Shown: positions 40,440-52,195 of the stretch, piece after piece
Numbering within the stretch: position 1 is the first letter of the stretch
Layout of the letters: each line of letters begins with the position of its first letter
Assembly: GCA_029891345.1 (NCBI GenBank)
Contig: CM057009.1
Span: 296,452,466 to 296,516,465 of the forward strand
Reading direction: 5' to 3'
From: Dryococelus australis
Lineage: Eukaryota > Arthropoda > Insecta > Phasmatodea > Phasmatidae
DNA length: 64,000 nt
Notes under the pieces: model-generated
Seen by the model: only the letters and a program-made list of their open reading frames with translations
What the model was told of the DNA's origin: nothing
Databases searched by the model: none
Translations under genes and position numbers: made by a program

Positions 40440-40530
40440 GAAAACAGTAACAAATATGCCTGACTCAGGACTCGAACCCAGAAAGCCTCTTATTAATAGC
40501 AAGTATTATAAGCTAGTGTGGAGATTCGAG
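40440..40530 (-). repeat. Possible tRNA-derived SINE fragment
   Basis: On the minus strand the text GGCTTTCTGGGTTCGAGTCC TGAGTCAGGCA contains a polymerase III B-box-like GGTTCGAGTCC. No convincing A box or tail could be placed, so this is a tentative call. Confidence 0.35.
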
Positions 40531-40896
40531 CATCAACTTCAAATTTAATCAGTCTAATTATTAGAATAATAGGATTTGCTAACCTAAAAATATTTACAGG
40601 ACCGTCATTTTGAAAATAAGTGAATGAGCCACAACACTAGAGTATAGCGCTACATGTGTAAAGAACGTGTTGATAATCTGCAAACTGGTCCTCGAGATAT
40701 GGCATACAAACTTGATATTTTCTATGCAAAGATATTCATAAATTACTATTAGTACAGTCAAATAATTTTATACTGCCAGTATACAAAGTAAAACTAAAAT
40801 TGATTACATAGTTTCGTAGATATAGCACACCAAGCTAAAATGACCTACTTATTTCCAGAATGGCTGCTATATACACTTAAAAACACCTACAACGTT

Positions 40897-41175
40897 GGCC
40901 AGAATTCCTGTGCCAAACTCCAATAGGTGTTTTGTTGGGGAAAATAAAAATAAGGTGGGGAATACATTTTATAATACTGTCATATAGTGAATATTGAGGG
41001 AGGTACGCTGTGTCGAAAACCAAATTTTGAAATGCATCAAAGTAAATATTGAAGGAAGAACTTAAGTTAGAGCAACCAAAATCTAAATGGCGTTTCATTA
41101 ATCAATCGGATATCTTAAATCTGTGTAAATTTTGTTAGTCATATCATCCCCCTTCATTGTGTAAGTACGGGTAAG
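40897..41175 (+). repeat. Left arm of a second inverted repeat
   Basis: Pairs with 43262-43470 reversed: CCAGAATTCCTGTGCCAAAC against CCAGAATTAATGTGCCAAAC, TTTTGAAATGCATCAAAGTAA, CTGTGTAAATTTTGTTAGTC and CATCCCCCTTCATTGTGTAA. The left arm is longer because of an extra segment after GCCAAACTCC. The arms bracket a decayed transposase. Confidence 0.75.
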
Positions 41176-41552
41176 TACGGGTAATCGTGCTACTTTGGCA
41201 GGGAACTTTGAAACACAAGGGGGCAAAGAAAAAGTAGAGGCACCATTATGACCCACCATGGAACAAAGGAGACGAAACTGTCCTCGTCTGAACTCTATTT
41301 GGTAAACCATTTTCCAAGAAACGCCACTAAAAATTTTGAAGGTGCTGCGTAGCCCTGTGGAGTAGGCAAGACATCTACCACCCCCGCCATGCTACATGGA
41401 TGTACATCCACATGTAATCGTTAATGTACACAAGGACAAGCATAGGGAACAATGAATGGAGTGCAGATACGTATGAATAGTGCAAGACGTGTATGTAGAA
41501 TGTAATTATTAATGGCAGCGTTAACAACAGCTGTTTGAATTGCCATCATTCT

Positions 41553-41565
41553 CCCCCCCCCCCCC
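41553..41565 (+). repeat. Poly(C) run of 13
   Basis: Run of 13 C after CATCATTCT. Confidence 0.95.
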
Positions 41566-41689
41566 GGACAACTTCAACACACACATGGCAACAGCGAATC
41601 AGGTTGGCATGGACCCATGCATAAATGTCTGGTATGGCACGTTCAGACTAAAATGTATCTCAACATGTGTGACACGATCTTCCTTACTA

Positions 41690-42400
41690 ACTACAGGAGT
41701 CTTCAACCATGGACTAGACATGACCCCACAAAATGAAATACAGCAGAGTCAGGTCTGGCAATCGGGCCAGCCAATGGACGGCACCACCTCTGCCAAACCA
41801 GTGGCCTGGAAATGTGAAAACATGGCAACGTATGGCAGCAAGAAAATGTGGTGTTGCCCCATCATGCTGAAACCACATGGTGTGGCGATTGGCAAGAGGT
41901 AATTCTTTCAGCAACTCCAGCAATTTCTCCTGCAGGAACGTCTGGTAGCAGGCTCCACTGAGGCCGTCAGGTAGCAAATAAGGCCCCAACAAGTGATTGT
42001 TGAGAATGCCGGCCCACATGTTGACACTGTAGTGCACTTGGTTGCCCATGGGGTGCGTGTGGTGGGGATTAGCGTGCACCCAGACATGGCTGTTCGTGTG
42101 AAGAACTCTGTCATTGTGAAGTTTGGATGGACATTCTTTACTTTGAGGAACCATTCACAGAATGTAACACATAGCACAATCATGTTTGCTGAGAACATGG
42201 ACCTTCCTTGCACAGTAAGAGTGCATACCATTCTCGTACAGAACTCTCAGGATTGTTGTATGTCTAACACCCACACTGTGACCCATAACTTGTGAACCAA
42301 CACAGAGTCGCTGCTGCACACGGCGAAGCAAGTCTTCGTCAAATGCCACAGTTCACATTGTCCGTGGTGCTCCAGCATTTGGCCTCGTCACTATCATTGA
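41690..42400 (-). pseudogene. Mariner/Tc-type DDE transposase (WFQHDGA group), decayed
   Basis: Minus-strand pieces: an N-terminal helix-turn-helix segment (FDEDLLRRVQQRLCVGSQVM then GHSVGVRHTTILRVLYENGM, about 42345-42220), a middle part with the frame-shifted fragment VWVHANPHHTHPMGNQ, then HYSVNMWAGILNNHLLGPYL and MWFQHDGATPHF (second catalytic Asp, about 41860), and the end PDLTLLYFILWGHV (about 41720). In the remembered relatives the last block is PDLTPLDFFLW; here the Asp position is Tyr, so the third catalytic residue is lost. The expected first-Asp block near 42100 is not clear. Frame changes between the helix-turn-helix and the core add to decay. Related copies are common in insect genomes. 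Confidence 0.82.
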
Positions 42401-42884
42401 GCCTTCATCTCACACATCACACATCATTTCTGAGCCATACAAATGTTACCCAGGAGTGTTGAACTCATGCTGGGTAGTGCAGCTGGTACAGCTCCACTGC
42501 TTGCGATGCATTCGTGTTGGCTGCTCCATACACAAAGTGTATGTCAGCTAGCTTTGCCAACGTAAAATGTTCCATGCTTCCACTTACACCCGCAGGCACA
42601 TATTAACTTGCCAGTCGCTAAGGCTACCTCCACGCAAGTACCAATTACAACATCACCAGTTACCTCCACAATGTGCATGGTGCAGGGAGCAAATGTGTTT
42701 CCTATCCCCACAAGGCTACACATCGCAGCAAGTTCAAAACTGAGTTTTCTCGAAAAATGTTCACCGGAGCAAGTTTTGACAAAAGGACCTGTCTTCATTC
42801 TGCCATGGTGGATCATAATGTACCTCTATTCTCTTTATTGCCTAGTGTTCCAAAAGTTTCCTGCGAAAAGAGGGCGATTACTCC

Positions 42885-43000
42885 TATAGGCTGTTCATGG
42901 TAAAATGAGCACTTTTGAAAGCCCTGCTTAAGATCTACTTATGTGCACGTGTTTTCTTCCACCTTATGTAAAATCAATATTGCCATGAGCCTCATCACTT
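42885..43000 (-). mobile_element. MITE family A, partial reverse copy
   Basis: TATAGGCTGTTCATGGTAAA is the terminal repeat. Read on the minus strand, the adjoining 100 bp match the 3' half of the copy at 7348-7580, including TTTCAAAAGTGCTCATTTTACC and CATGGCAATATTGATTT. The opposite end was not found. Confidence 0.65.
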
Positions 43001-43261
43001 TATTCATGTATCGGCCAAGTGAAACTGCAAAATTATTATAAAAGTAAATAGTTACAAATCTGCTAATTTTTACACACTGAGGCATTGGGTGAAAAAAAAA
43101 AAAAAAGCATGAGAAATAATTTAAATTATAAAACTACTTTCCATCCACCATTACCAACTTTACCGGACACATGTCACTCAGTACGCCCGTTAAAATACAT
43201 GCAGGTAGGGGCAGTGACATTTTTCTAAGGTTGATTTCAAAAATGCTTGCTTTATCAACAG

Positions 43262-43470
43262 CCTTTACTTACGCAATGAAGGGGGATTATATGACAAACA
43301 AAATTTACACAAATTTACTATCTCTGATTCATGAAACACCATTCTGATTTTGGTCGCTACATCTCTAGTACTTACTGCAATATTTACATTTATGCATTTC
43401 AAAATGTAAACCCAGCCTTATTTTCCACAAGGAATTGCCTCCTGGGGTTTGGCACATTAATTCTGGTCCA
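43262..43470 (-). repeat. Right arm of the second inverted repeat
   Basis: Reverse-complement partner of 40897-41175, 209 bp. The inner end is GCCTTTACTTACGCAATGAA and the outer end is TTAATTCTGG. Similarity beyond either end is weak. Confidence 0.75.
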
Positions 43471-45269
43471 CATTTTAAAGTCATATAGCATACCACGATA
43501 CAACTTAAGTGTTTACGTCTTATCTCGGGGAAAAAAAAGAAACCCTTTCTTACCAAATATGACTTATTTATTCATGTGGTACTATCTTGCAAAATGACTG
43601 GCAAAAGTGGCTATGTGATGACATATGATGATGCTTGTAAGAGATTCTTTCAGCATACAAAATGTGGTCAAAATTTGTTACGTGGTACAGTAGATATACC
43701 AAATCACCTAAAATATTTGTATGGCCGCCATTTCGAAATTAAGTGCCTAATAAAGTTCAATTACTTACATTTATCTGACCTGTCATAGTAATACTTACAT
43801 GCAAAATTGGATGAGAATTTGATAGTTTTCAAGATATAATGTAAAATCGTTATACTTTCATTTGGTGCTACCTCCCAAAAGGCAGACTAACAACAATATC
43901 CATTTCAAAATTTAATTTACTACAGCATCTAAATGCAATTATACTTGGTGAGAAGAAAATCCAAAAAATAATTTCAAATTGGGAATTGTCAATTGACAGC
44001 AATAGTAGCAAATATAATCACGCTATTTTTGATTTTGAAAGATGTTTGTATGACAATCAAGTTGTAGGAAATAAAACATGAATCGCGGTCGGTACACAAA
44101 ACACCACCTCTACCTCCAGTAAAGCTACTCACATTTTTCAGTGACCAAATGAAGGTGAATTTCTTACACTGACTTGCATCATGATGGTAACATCTGGCAT
44201 CGCTACGAAAATTGATTTGAAAATCCAAGTGAAATAAAGTTGTTCAAGCAAATTTTTATTCCAATTTTATGATCGTACTGCCTGCAAGACTGACAAATAT
44301 TTTACCTAGATGTGAAACAATATTCCAAACTATAACAGTAGACTAAGTCTCCAGTACTGGAGTTTTAGAAATTTTTTGCCGTCATTTTGTTATTGGCCCA
44401 CACTGGCAACAATAGTATATTACTGGTCTACTGATCCACTTCTGTCAAAACCCATGTTTGAAAAAATAATTTCTTAAATCACTTTCTTGGTACTACAAAG
44501 AACTTCATTTCTCAGACAACCTTGATAAGTGCCGGACTAAGAATTGATTTCACGGTCATTGTGGATTTTATAACGTGAAACCAAACATGCTAGTGAGCAG
44601 TTACTTTACTGGTTTAGCTTAGGTTTTGTGCCAGTCACCCTAGCTGGACACACTGGTTGGTGACTGGGGACAAAAGTTTCTACTACTACTGTAACCGGCT
44701 TTCCTTAAGGCAGTTTTGGTGCAAAGTTTCCCACCGTGGGAATGACTAACTGTGCGACTGGTTGACGAGATGTGTTAGTTGTAGCTGTCTTACTCAAGAG
44801 TGCTTCGGCCAAAGATGGTGCAACTGGTACAGGCTGGCTGGAGCTGACTATGTTGGCCGTGGGCTGTAGGACTTAAATACAGTGTTGGCCAACACTATCG
44901 TCTATTCCAGGTGGCTGACTCCGGGCTCCTGAACCTGGGGTTGGCTACCCGTACCTTACCTCGGTACCCTGTATTAACCCTTTTACAATGGGGTGGTATT
45001 CCTAGGAAAACATACTTGAGGCAGGAAATAAACATACCAGTACACAGGAGAGGTAGGTGCTTCTAACAGACGGGATAGTGCAGTGCCGTCCCAGTCAGCT
45101 TGCCTACTAAGAGTAGGAGGGGATAGTACACACGCTCGCTTGGCATCAATACAGGCTGTCCTTTCCTCCTTTCTCTGTTAGCCATGCCTTACCTTAAAAG
45201 GTATAGATATTTGGGTTACTACTTAATGATATTTACTGTGCACCGTGAACATGAAACTGTGCCCTATCC
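43471..45269. other. no gene seen; includes DNA leading into repeat B copy 2
   Basis: Up to about 44.58 kb the sequence is AT-rich with no recognised domain. From about 44.6 kb it becomes GC-richer and probably belongs to the same element as 45.27-46.53 kb, with weak matches to 38.82-38.95 kb (TATTCCAGG followed by a short GC-rich stretch). Confidence 0.4.
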
Positions 45270-46530
45270 TAGTGTACTTCCAGCAGTGGTTGCCGGCACT
45301 AGCTCGGTGCTCCCGAAAGCCCCCCCCCCCCCCCATCCCCATCACTGGCGGGCAGACTAGAAGTGTTAAGCCGTATGGGCCACATTCCTGCCACTACCGA
45401 ATGTAGGTCGCAACAAGGGACAGGCCATAGCTCTCTAGCAAATACCCCCGCCAGCACCCAGGTACACCGATTAGGAAACAACTCGAGAGTACTGTCTCTC
45501 CCTGGTTGGATTAGTTGCTAGTGGTGGTGGCTCTACCGTTCTATCCCCAGAGGTCAGAGGTCTAGAACAGGTGGCCGTAGAATGGTGTAGGTGTAGTTGT
45601 GGGGATTCCTGATGGGGATCCGTAGTCATACTCTAGGTTGTACTGGTATACTCAAACCTGGTCTCGGTTGACAGTGCACAGCAAGTATTATTCCTAATTG
45701 TCAATTTAGTATACCTCTAGAATAAATACCCTTGGTGAAGGAACAAATCTGTATTTATTAAGACCGCAATCAATAAAATGACACGTGCTACCTCCTAACC
45801 AAGTGAAGGTGAGTATGGAAGTAACCTAAGCTTAACAGGTGTAGGTGACCTGCTTCTAGCTACTCAAGATGACTAGTGGTGTTGATGACTACGAAAACAA
45901 CTCAGTCGCAGCCAACTATATCAAGGGAAGTCTAGAAGAGACAATTATAACAAAAGGGGACAACTACTCTAATGCCAGTGGGTGTAACTGCCTCTACCAG
46001 CAAGTATAGGCGGCAGCTGGTCCAGGAGGAACAGCAGCAGACGGTGTGTCGGGATGCAGAAGAGCTTCTGGTAGATGGCGGTGGTTGTCGACAATGAAGC
46101 CTCAGGTAACTGCAAGTGGCAGAAGAGCTACTGGTGACGTCCAAGGTAGAAACCTCTGTTGGCTGCTGAAGATTGTTGAGCAGCTGCAGGATGAGGAAGA
46201 ATAACTCTGAAGAATCACTCCCAAAGGAAGGACTCCGAAGAATAACTGGCTCACAAGCAGTCGTGCATGGACTTTTATAGTCTGAAGGACAGGTGCAGCG
46301 CCGGGCCGCGGTGGGAGGTGTGATATCGCTTTGTGACGTCCTCTTGTGTAAGGCCAGGGTGGGGGTAGCTACCCTCTGCCCGGCCGCTTCGCTTCGTGCA
46401 TAATCGACGGCACTCTGTTTTGCCCTGATGTGGTTGACAGCTTGTAGACACTCCAGGGGGAGGGGGTGTCTGCTGGCTTGCACAACCTTGTCTCCACGCG
46501 ATCCAAGACGTCCGTGTAATAAGTTGGCAG
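45270..46530 (+). repeat. Long dispersed repeat B, copy 2
   Basis: Direct partner of 38950-40030, offset 6.32-6.52 kb. Contains TTATTAAGACCGCAATCAAT before GTGCTACCTCCTAACCA, and CTTGCACAACCTTGTCTCCA near the 3' side. The 45932-46483 minus-strand open frame (Ser/Thr-rich) crosses the repeat, is not seen in copy 1, and is regarded as chance. Confidence 0.6.
45320..45334 (+). repeat. Poly(C) run of 15
   Basis: Run of 15 C inside repeat B copy 2, absent from the matching position of copy 1. Confidence 0.95.
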
Positions 46531-46539
46531 GGTTTGACT

Positions 46540-47171
46540 CTCTCTCGGGTGAAGTAAGAATACTTGAATCAGACGAGTCTTAATATTTTTAGTATAATAC
46601 ACGAGAATGGCATGCTTCAACCTGAACATACAATCTGGGTAAATATTATACTAAATAAGTTGTATCACTCAATCAATAAAAATGAAATTTGTATCAAGTT
46701 TTAGGCCACATAAGAGCATTTGCATTGATGAAAGTATTAATTGGAAAATGCATTTTCCTTTCAAACAAAACATTAAATCTACATGCAATAAAACCAAATT
46801 GTTCTGTGCAATTGGCAAACTAGCTATCCACATAATTTTCTAGTTTACACAGGTTCCACAACAAATATTGATGCAGATACAAATCTGGGTCTTTTTTTCC
46901 CATTGTTAAGAGACTCCAGGCACCACATCTTGAAAAAGGTTATTGCCCATTTACAGCCAGGGCATACAGAATATGTATGCCAAATTTTCCCCAGAATGTG
47001 GTAAATACATGTGCTAAGAGTTAAACTTAATACTGAAGAAAAAGTAAGAATTTCTAAATAGTATATATTTTAAACAAGAAAACCATCAGCAAATTTTTGA
47101 GTGCATACATAATTATCATAATAAATATACATACGACAATTTTAAAAATCTTGCTCAGCGATCTACATTAC
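46540..47171. other. no gene seen
   Basis: AT-rich DNA between repeat B and the SINE-like element; no recognised motif. Confidence 0.4.
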
Positions 47172-47606
47172 ACTAGTGACCCGCCCGGTCTTGCTCGGGT
47201 GCGATTTACAAATATGTAGTTGTTTAGGTTTACAGCACGTATATACTACACTAAATTACTAAGGTAACTAAGATAGGATTAATGCTGTGTTCACAAAGTC
47301 TTTGTAAGTGAACCCTAAAAAGACAAAAATGGTTACTGTGGTTCATCCTTAAAAGATGAACATATTCTCTCGTGGACTTTTTGTAGACCTTTTTGAGATC
47401 CACAATTTTGCAGTATATTAATTTATTGTATCTCTTAGTTTAGTGAGCTTAAGCCATGCAAGCACCCCAAAAGCGGCTTTTTCCGACTATTATAAAACTT
47501 CAACATTTCTATACTATCACTAAATTAAATATTATTGTAATATATACATAAACCTTCAAGAAATTCCCTAAATTATGGTAAAAACTGCATCAAAATCCAC
47601 CAAGTA

Positions 47607-49516
47607 CTAAGTGTTTGACAAGTTGTTACGTCTGAGAAGCGAGCACGCTTCTGTCTGCAGATAACTAGACTGTGGTATGCCAGGGGTGTAGCACGGGAAG
47701 ATGGGACAGCAAGTACATTCTGTGCACATGCATAATAGACTAAGAGGCCTAATGAACGCAACACAAGCAGTTCTGCTGCTACTACCAGTAAAGAATACTA
47801 CAACGATAAGTACAAGGACAGGCGTACCTTTGAGAAATACACTAAAATGTTTTATCTTGGTGGACATTCATCAGCCGTATCGGTAGACTCATCTGCGGTG
47901 TCTGTTGTGCTACCCTCAGGTTCTGAAGTGACTGTGGCGTGGGTCTGCTGATCAGGGTCTTCATCTCTACTTTCCAGCCCAACATTTATAACTATTCTTT
48001 CTATCTCCTGCTCCAGTAGTGCACCATGCCACCAGTATTCTTGCACAACATTTCTTACATGCTGACATGGTTTCTTCCAGTCACCTGGGAAATAGCAGTG
48101 TATGTGTTTCATAGTTGACAGTGAAAACTTACTCACATTGCTTGCTGCAATTTTTTGTTTTACAATATTCCATAGCAGATCGGATTTAGGTCACAGTGGT
48201 AGGGTGGTAACAACAGAAGAAGAAAAAAAGCCGTTGTCAACATCCTATTCATTGTGTACACAGACTGCGGCTTACGTCTTTTCACAATCTCTAGCAAATC
48301 TCTCTTGGTCAGGTCTTCTGTCATTGCAATGTTATTCTGACGTAACCACACCAGTATATCCACTTTCCAGAAAATACTGGGAGCTTTGTTTGCTTGTATG
48401 GTGTGATATGGTACACTGTCAGGACTACAATGCAACCAGGTGGAAGATTAGGAGTCAGTTGCCTCTGTAACCATTTATTTTAGTTTTTGCTGTTCATTTC
48501 ATCGTGGTAATCCACCGAGGTAGACCTGGAATCACAAATTAATTCAGCCACTTCAATGAAACCCATATCACCACCACCAGCATGCACTACATTAGCCCTT
48601 TGCCTGGCACTTTGGTTCACCATAACTCCCGGGACCCCATCACATTTCTTTACTGTGTAAAGTGTGTGAACTCATGTTTTGTCCGTATATACGACAAGTT
48701 TCTTATGTCCATTTTCATTTTCATTTTGCCGCAGTGCATGTAGATAAGCTGCATGCCGCGTGATAATATCACTCCGCTCCATTAACATGTGTAACAATTA
48801 AAAATTTTTAAAAATTAAATCCCATGGATTTAATAATCCTCCAAAATGTATCTTCCTTTCTGGAAAACATTATCTTTTTTTTCACAGCATTAATGAGTTT
48901 ATGTAGAGTGGGAATTTCTGTGCGCACTTCATAATATTATAAAAACATTCGGCGCATGACATTTATCGAATTTGTCAAGTTCTACCTTCTTTTGCTGTGG
49001 ACTACGTTTACCTGGGGTGGAAATGGCAGTTCGATCATTTTCGGATTTCTCACTGTCTGGCAACGTTACGCACTGTCTTTTTACTTACACATACTGCTTT
49101 GGCCCCTTTTTCTACTGCTTTGTCTAACGGGATAGTAAGACGACTTCTTTTCTTCTTTACGAAATTGTACAACATTGTAAATAATCTTCCTACTTTGTGA
49201 CCAGTTCACTTCCCATGATTTCTTTCAAGGAGTCTCTATTCTGTACATAGGCCCCAATTACTTGTCAACTCACATTTGGTTCGGTTACATAACTACAACA
49301 CTTATAGCAACACTTTCACTTTACAAGTGAAATGACAGCAGAGATCAATGTCCACTGCAAACTTTTTAGACACACACAAAATTCTGGTACAACGAGCGTG
49401 GCTCACAAGTGCCCGTGAGTAATGGTGCAGACAGTACATTTATCTGCAGGATGAGATTGTATCATACCAACACTGTAGTTCTCTCGACTGCCACTAGTAA
49501 GTACTTATCACACAGG
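47607..49516 (-). mobile_element. IS630/Tc1-mariner-type DNA transposon with TA target duplication
   Basis: About 1.91 kb bordered by TA at 47605-47606 and 49517-49518. Terminal inverted repeats are imperfect: left CTAAGTGTTTGACAAGTTGT, right (complemented) CCTGTGTGATAAGTACTTAC, sharing TGT-TGA-AAGT--TTAC. Removing it restores the SINE-like sequence at CCAAG|TAGTTT. It carries one transposase remnant on the minus strand. Confidence 0.82.
47870..49200 (-). pseudogene. IS630/Tc1-type transposase (PPYHCDLNPI group), decayed
   Basis: Down the minus strand: a helix-turn-helix remnant ending VSKKTVRNVARQ (about 49080), MERSDIITRHAAYLHALR (about 48785-48730), VVYTDKT (first Asp, about 48685), AGGGDMGFIEVAELI (about 48575), VDYHDEMNS (about 48520), NLPPGCIVV followed by a frameshifted DSVPYHTIQANKAPSIFW (second Asp, about 48410), LLPPYHCDLNPI (about 48190), then after another shift NIVKQKIAASNVSKFSLSTM and an acidic tail ending at 47852. 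In relatives the third acidic residue directly follows NPI; here a small frame change removes it. Several stops and shifts make it inactive. Confidence 0.88.
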
Positions 49517-49583
49517 TAGTAGTTTGGAAGCCTTAGCCAAATACACAGACACACGATGCTGGGAGACTGTTTTATACTATGTA

Positions 49584-49990
49584 CTAGCAACCCACCATTA
49601 CTTCACTCAGGTTTTATGGAGTTAATAAAACTACATACCTACATGAGTAACTGCGACTACCCAAGACAACTTGTGACTACCCGAGACTACTTGGGTATTT
49701 TTTCATATTAAGAATCACAATTTCTTCTGACATTGTTTTAATTTATCTTACATGGCTTTGGTAGAGAATGCTTAGAAAGTAGCCAAGTAGCCAATTTTTC
49801 TAAGACTTGAATTACAAATTTTGAAATTTCTCAAAGATTTTTTTAAAAATTAAACACAGCCTATGTCAATATGGAAGATTGTAGCTTTAAAACAGTGAAA
49901 GAATGATAAGAATCGGCCCTGTAGTTTCCGAGATTAGCCATTACATATAAACTAACAACTCACATTACCTTTTTATTATATTAGTATAGA
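49584..49990 (+). repeat. Second SINE-like copy, directly abutting the first
   Basis: Starts CTAGCAACCCACCATTACTT immediately after the end of the previous element and ends ATTATATTAGTATAGA. The 3' half (ATAAGAATCGGCCCTGTAGT ... ACATATAAACTAACAACTCA) differs from the first copy, so the two share the head motif but not the whole body. Confidence 0.55.
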
Positions 49991-52195
49991 CAGATATCAA
50001 AACATACGTTTCAAAATTTTCATTAAAACCGGGCAAGCCTATCTTGATTATGCCTTTCACTCAGTCAATCCTAAAAACACACTAAAATTGACTATGTAGT
50101 AATGTGGGGGGGGGGGGGGGGGGCAATTTTTAATGGAGAGAAAAAAAAAGAGGAATGCAATGCCTTTGCTTACCATGTTTTTGATCCTGCTGACCATAAT
50201 ATCACTTTTACACGACCATGACATTAGGTATTTTAGCTATGAATAAAATAGGTAGTAGTTATTGTTCAACATAAGCTGCTAAAGTAAGTTTCCATGAAAT
50301 TTCACTTTCATTTTACAGTGGCAATGAAATTATTTCACTTCAGTATCATCAAACTGTTTCACAACAAAGTCAATAGGAATATATGACAGTTCCATTGTCG
50401 CACTTAAAATATTTCTTGTTGCACAGTTGTTCACCTGATATTCAAACAATTTATACTACTTCCAATGGCAATGAAAAAGTTTTTACCTGTAGCAGGGTTA
50501 GGGGGGTACCTGTTGAGACCCAAGTCAAACTACAGACCAATTTCAAAATGCTGCTGGATATTGATAGGGAAAGTTAAAAGGTATTCAGGAATATCTGCTC
50601 AAAGGTCCACGCACTTCCAGTCAAATATTGTGTAGGTGTTATTTGAAAACTGTGAAAAACATATTTTACATAAACTTAATTTCATCACAGACTGTGCATG
50701 CTGACGCACAAAATCTGTTGCAAGCCTGATTAAGTGCTTTGTTTCGTGGAATAAAAATAAATATTTATTTCCAAATGTAATATACTTATCTAAAACAAAT
50801 TCTATTAAATTCTATGCACTTTGTTTACGTACATTGAGAAAGAATCAACTATTTTCAAGATAAGATAATTTTTAGTTTAGTAATCCTCTTTCTAAGGAAC
50901 GTAAATATTTACATGTACTCATTACAACAGAGCCCATTAGGTGGCCAAATAAGGAAACTACAAAGCTGAGAAATGGTAATGCTGATTGTAGTGTTGCATT
51001 TAATATTTGTTTCAACATCAGAAATATTCTTAAACTAAAGCAATCTGGCATAAATGTTACATTGGTATTGTAATATTATTAGAATTTAATACTAATACAG
51101 CCTATAGCAATTTCACAGTTTATCTTGCACCTACCAGCAATAAAGCAATTTACAGACGATATTTTCTGTTTGTGACCTTTATAAATTAAATGCTAGGCAC
51201 TGTATATCACTAGTTGTACCTACATTACGTGTGTGGTGTAGCAAGACTTTGCAGACTGTGAGAATACTTTTACTGCTTTCTGCATGGACCCAACTTATCT
51301 TAATCAACAGCAATTGCATCACCACATTTAGTTCCTAACATCAAAGTGATTTTGCAGATGTCTCTTGCACTCATTCTAAGTGTTTTAAAGTCTATCCCCT
51401 CAAATATTTAGTCCTCTGTGCTGAATATGTGCCAGCTTAATTTTGTACAGTGACCAATACATATTTGTATGTTTTACATGTTCTGCGTAACATGCAACTA
51501 ATGCAGACCTATTACCGCTGCTGCTCTGAATCCGTTCTTACTGAAACATCTCTGGAAGAAACTAATAATTTTTTTCATCTCATACCATTGTGTTAATGAG
51601 GATTGTTATAGGATTTTGTATGTTCCATGCAAATTGTTTTATTGCGTAATATTTTTGTTAACAGCTTGTGTTCAACATGTCGGTACTTCTTTCTGCGCAT
51701 GCGCGTGATCACTGTTAAATGTTCCTCGCATCTGTTTGATTGCTTGACAGATCATAGCAAGGAGGCAACAGATATTTTATTAAGTTCAAATTTCAGGACA
51801 GCAACCTGAAAAACATCTTACTAAAATTAAAATATCCTTGAACAACTCCAGAAGGATACATCTTAAAACACATACTTGTGTGTGACTGCAGTACTATATT
51901 TGCCTTTTCAAATGTAGGTGAACCATTTGCAAAAATAAGCAAAAACATGATGCACTGTGCTGACTCTAGGAACAACTTTGCCCCCTCTATGAGCCACCTG
52001 CGCTCAGGGGGAAGATATATAAGCGGCAAAATGAATTTTAACGTATTGAGTAAGGAAAGTCCACAAGCCTCGATAGCCGAATACGTAATTGTAAATTACC
52101 TATGTAATTACAATCTATATTGCCCGTCCGAATTTCTGAAATGCAAAAAGCACCCCCGTGAAATAAATAATTTTAATATTCTACTACTCGTCGCT
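49991..52195. other. no gene seen; AT-rich DNA with a G run
   Basis: AT-rich, with a run of 18 G at 50106-50123. No recognised domains in the short frames. The segment from about 51880 leading to 52195 becomes more balanced in composition and may belong to the following block. Confidence 0.4.
50106..50123 (+). repeat. Poly(G) run of 18
   Basis: Uninterrupted G run after CTATGTAGTAATGT. Confidence 0.95.

Larger units (their letters stand above)
47172..49583 (+). mobile_element. SINE-like interspersed element, split by a DNA transposon
   Basis: Starts CTAGTGACCCGCCCGGTCTT and resumes after the insertion to end GACTGTTTTATACTATGTA. Text before the break (AAAACTGCATCAAAATCCAC) and after it (TAGTTTGGAAGCC ... 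ACACAGACACA) matches the remembered common insect repeat whose parts read CTAGTGACCCGCCCCGGCTT, CCGCATCAAAATCCGT, TAGTTTTAAAG and TTTTATACTATGTA. Without the inserted transposon it is about 500 bp. No protein is encoded. The class (SINE or truncated LINE tail) is uncertain. Confidence 0.7.

Noticed and set aside
45932-46483. 183-codon Ser/Thr-rich minus-strand frame
   Set aside because: Lies across repeat B copy 2 with no counterpart in copy 1 and low-complexity composition.
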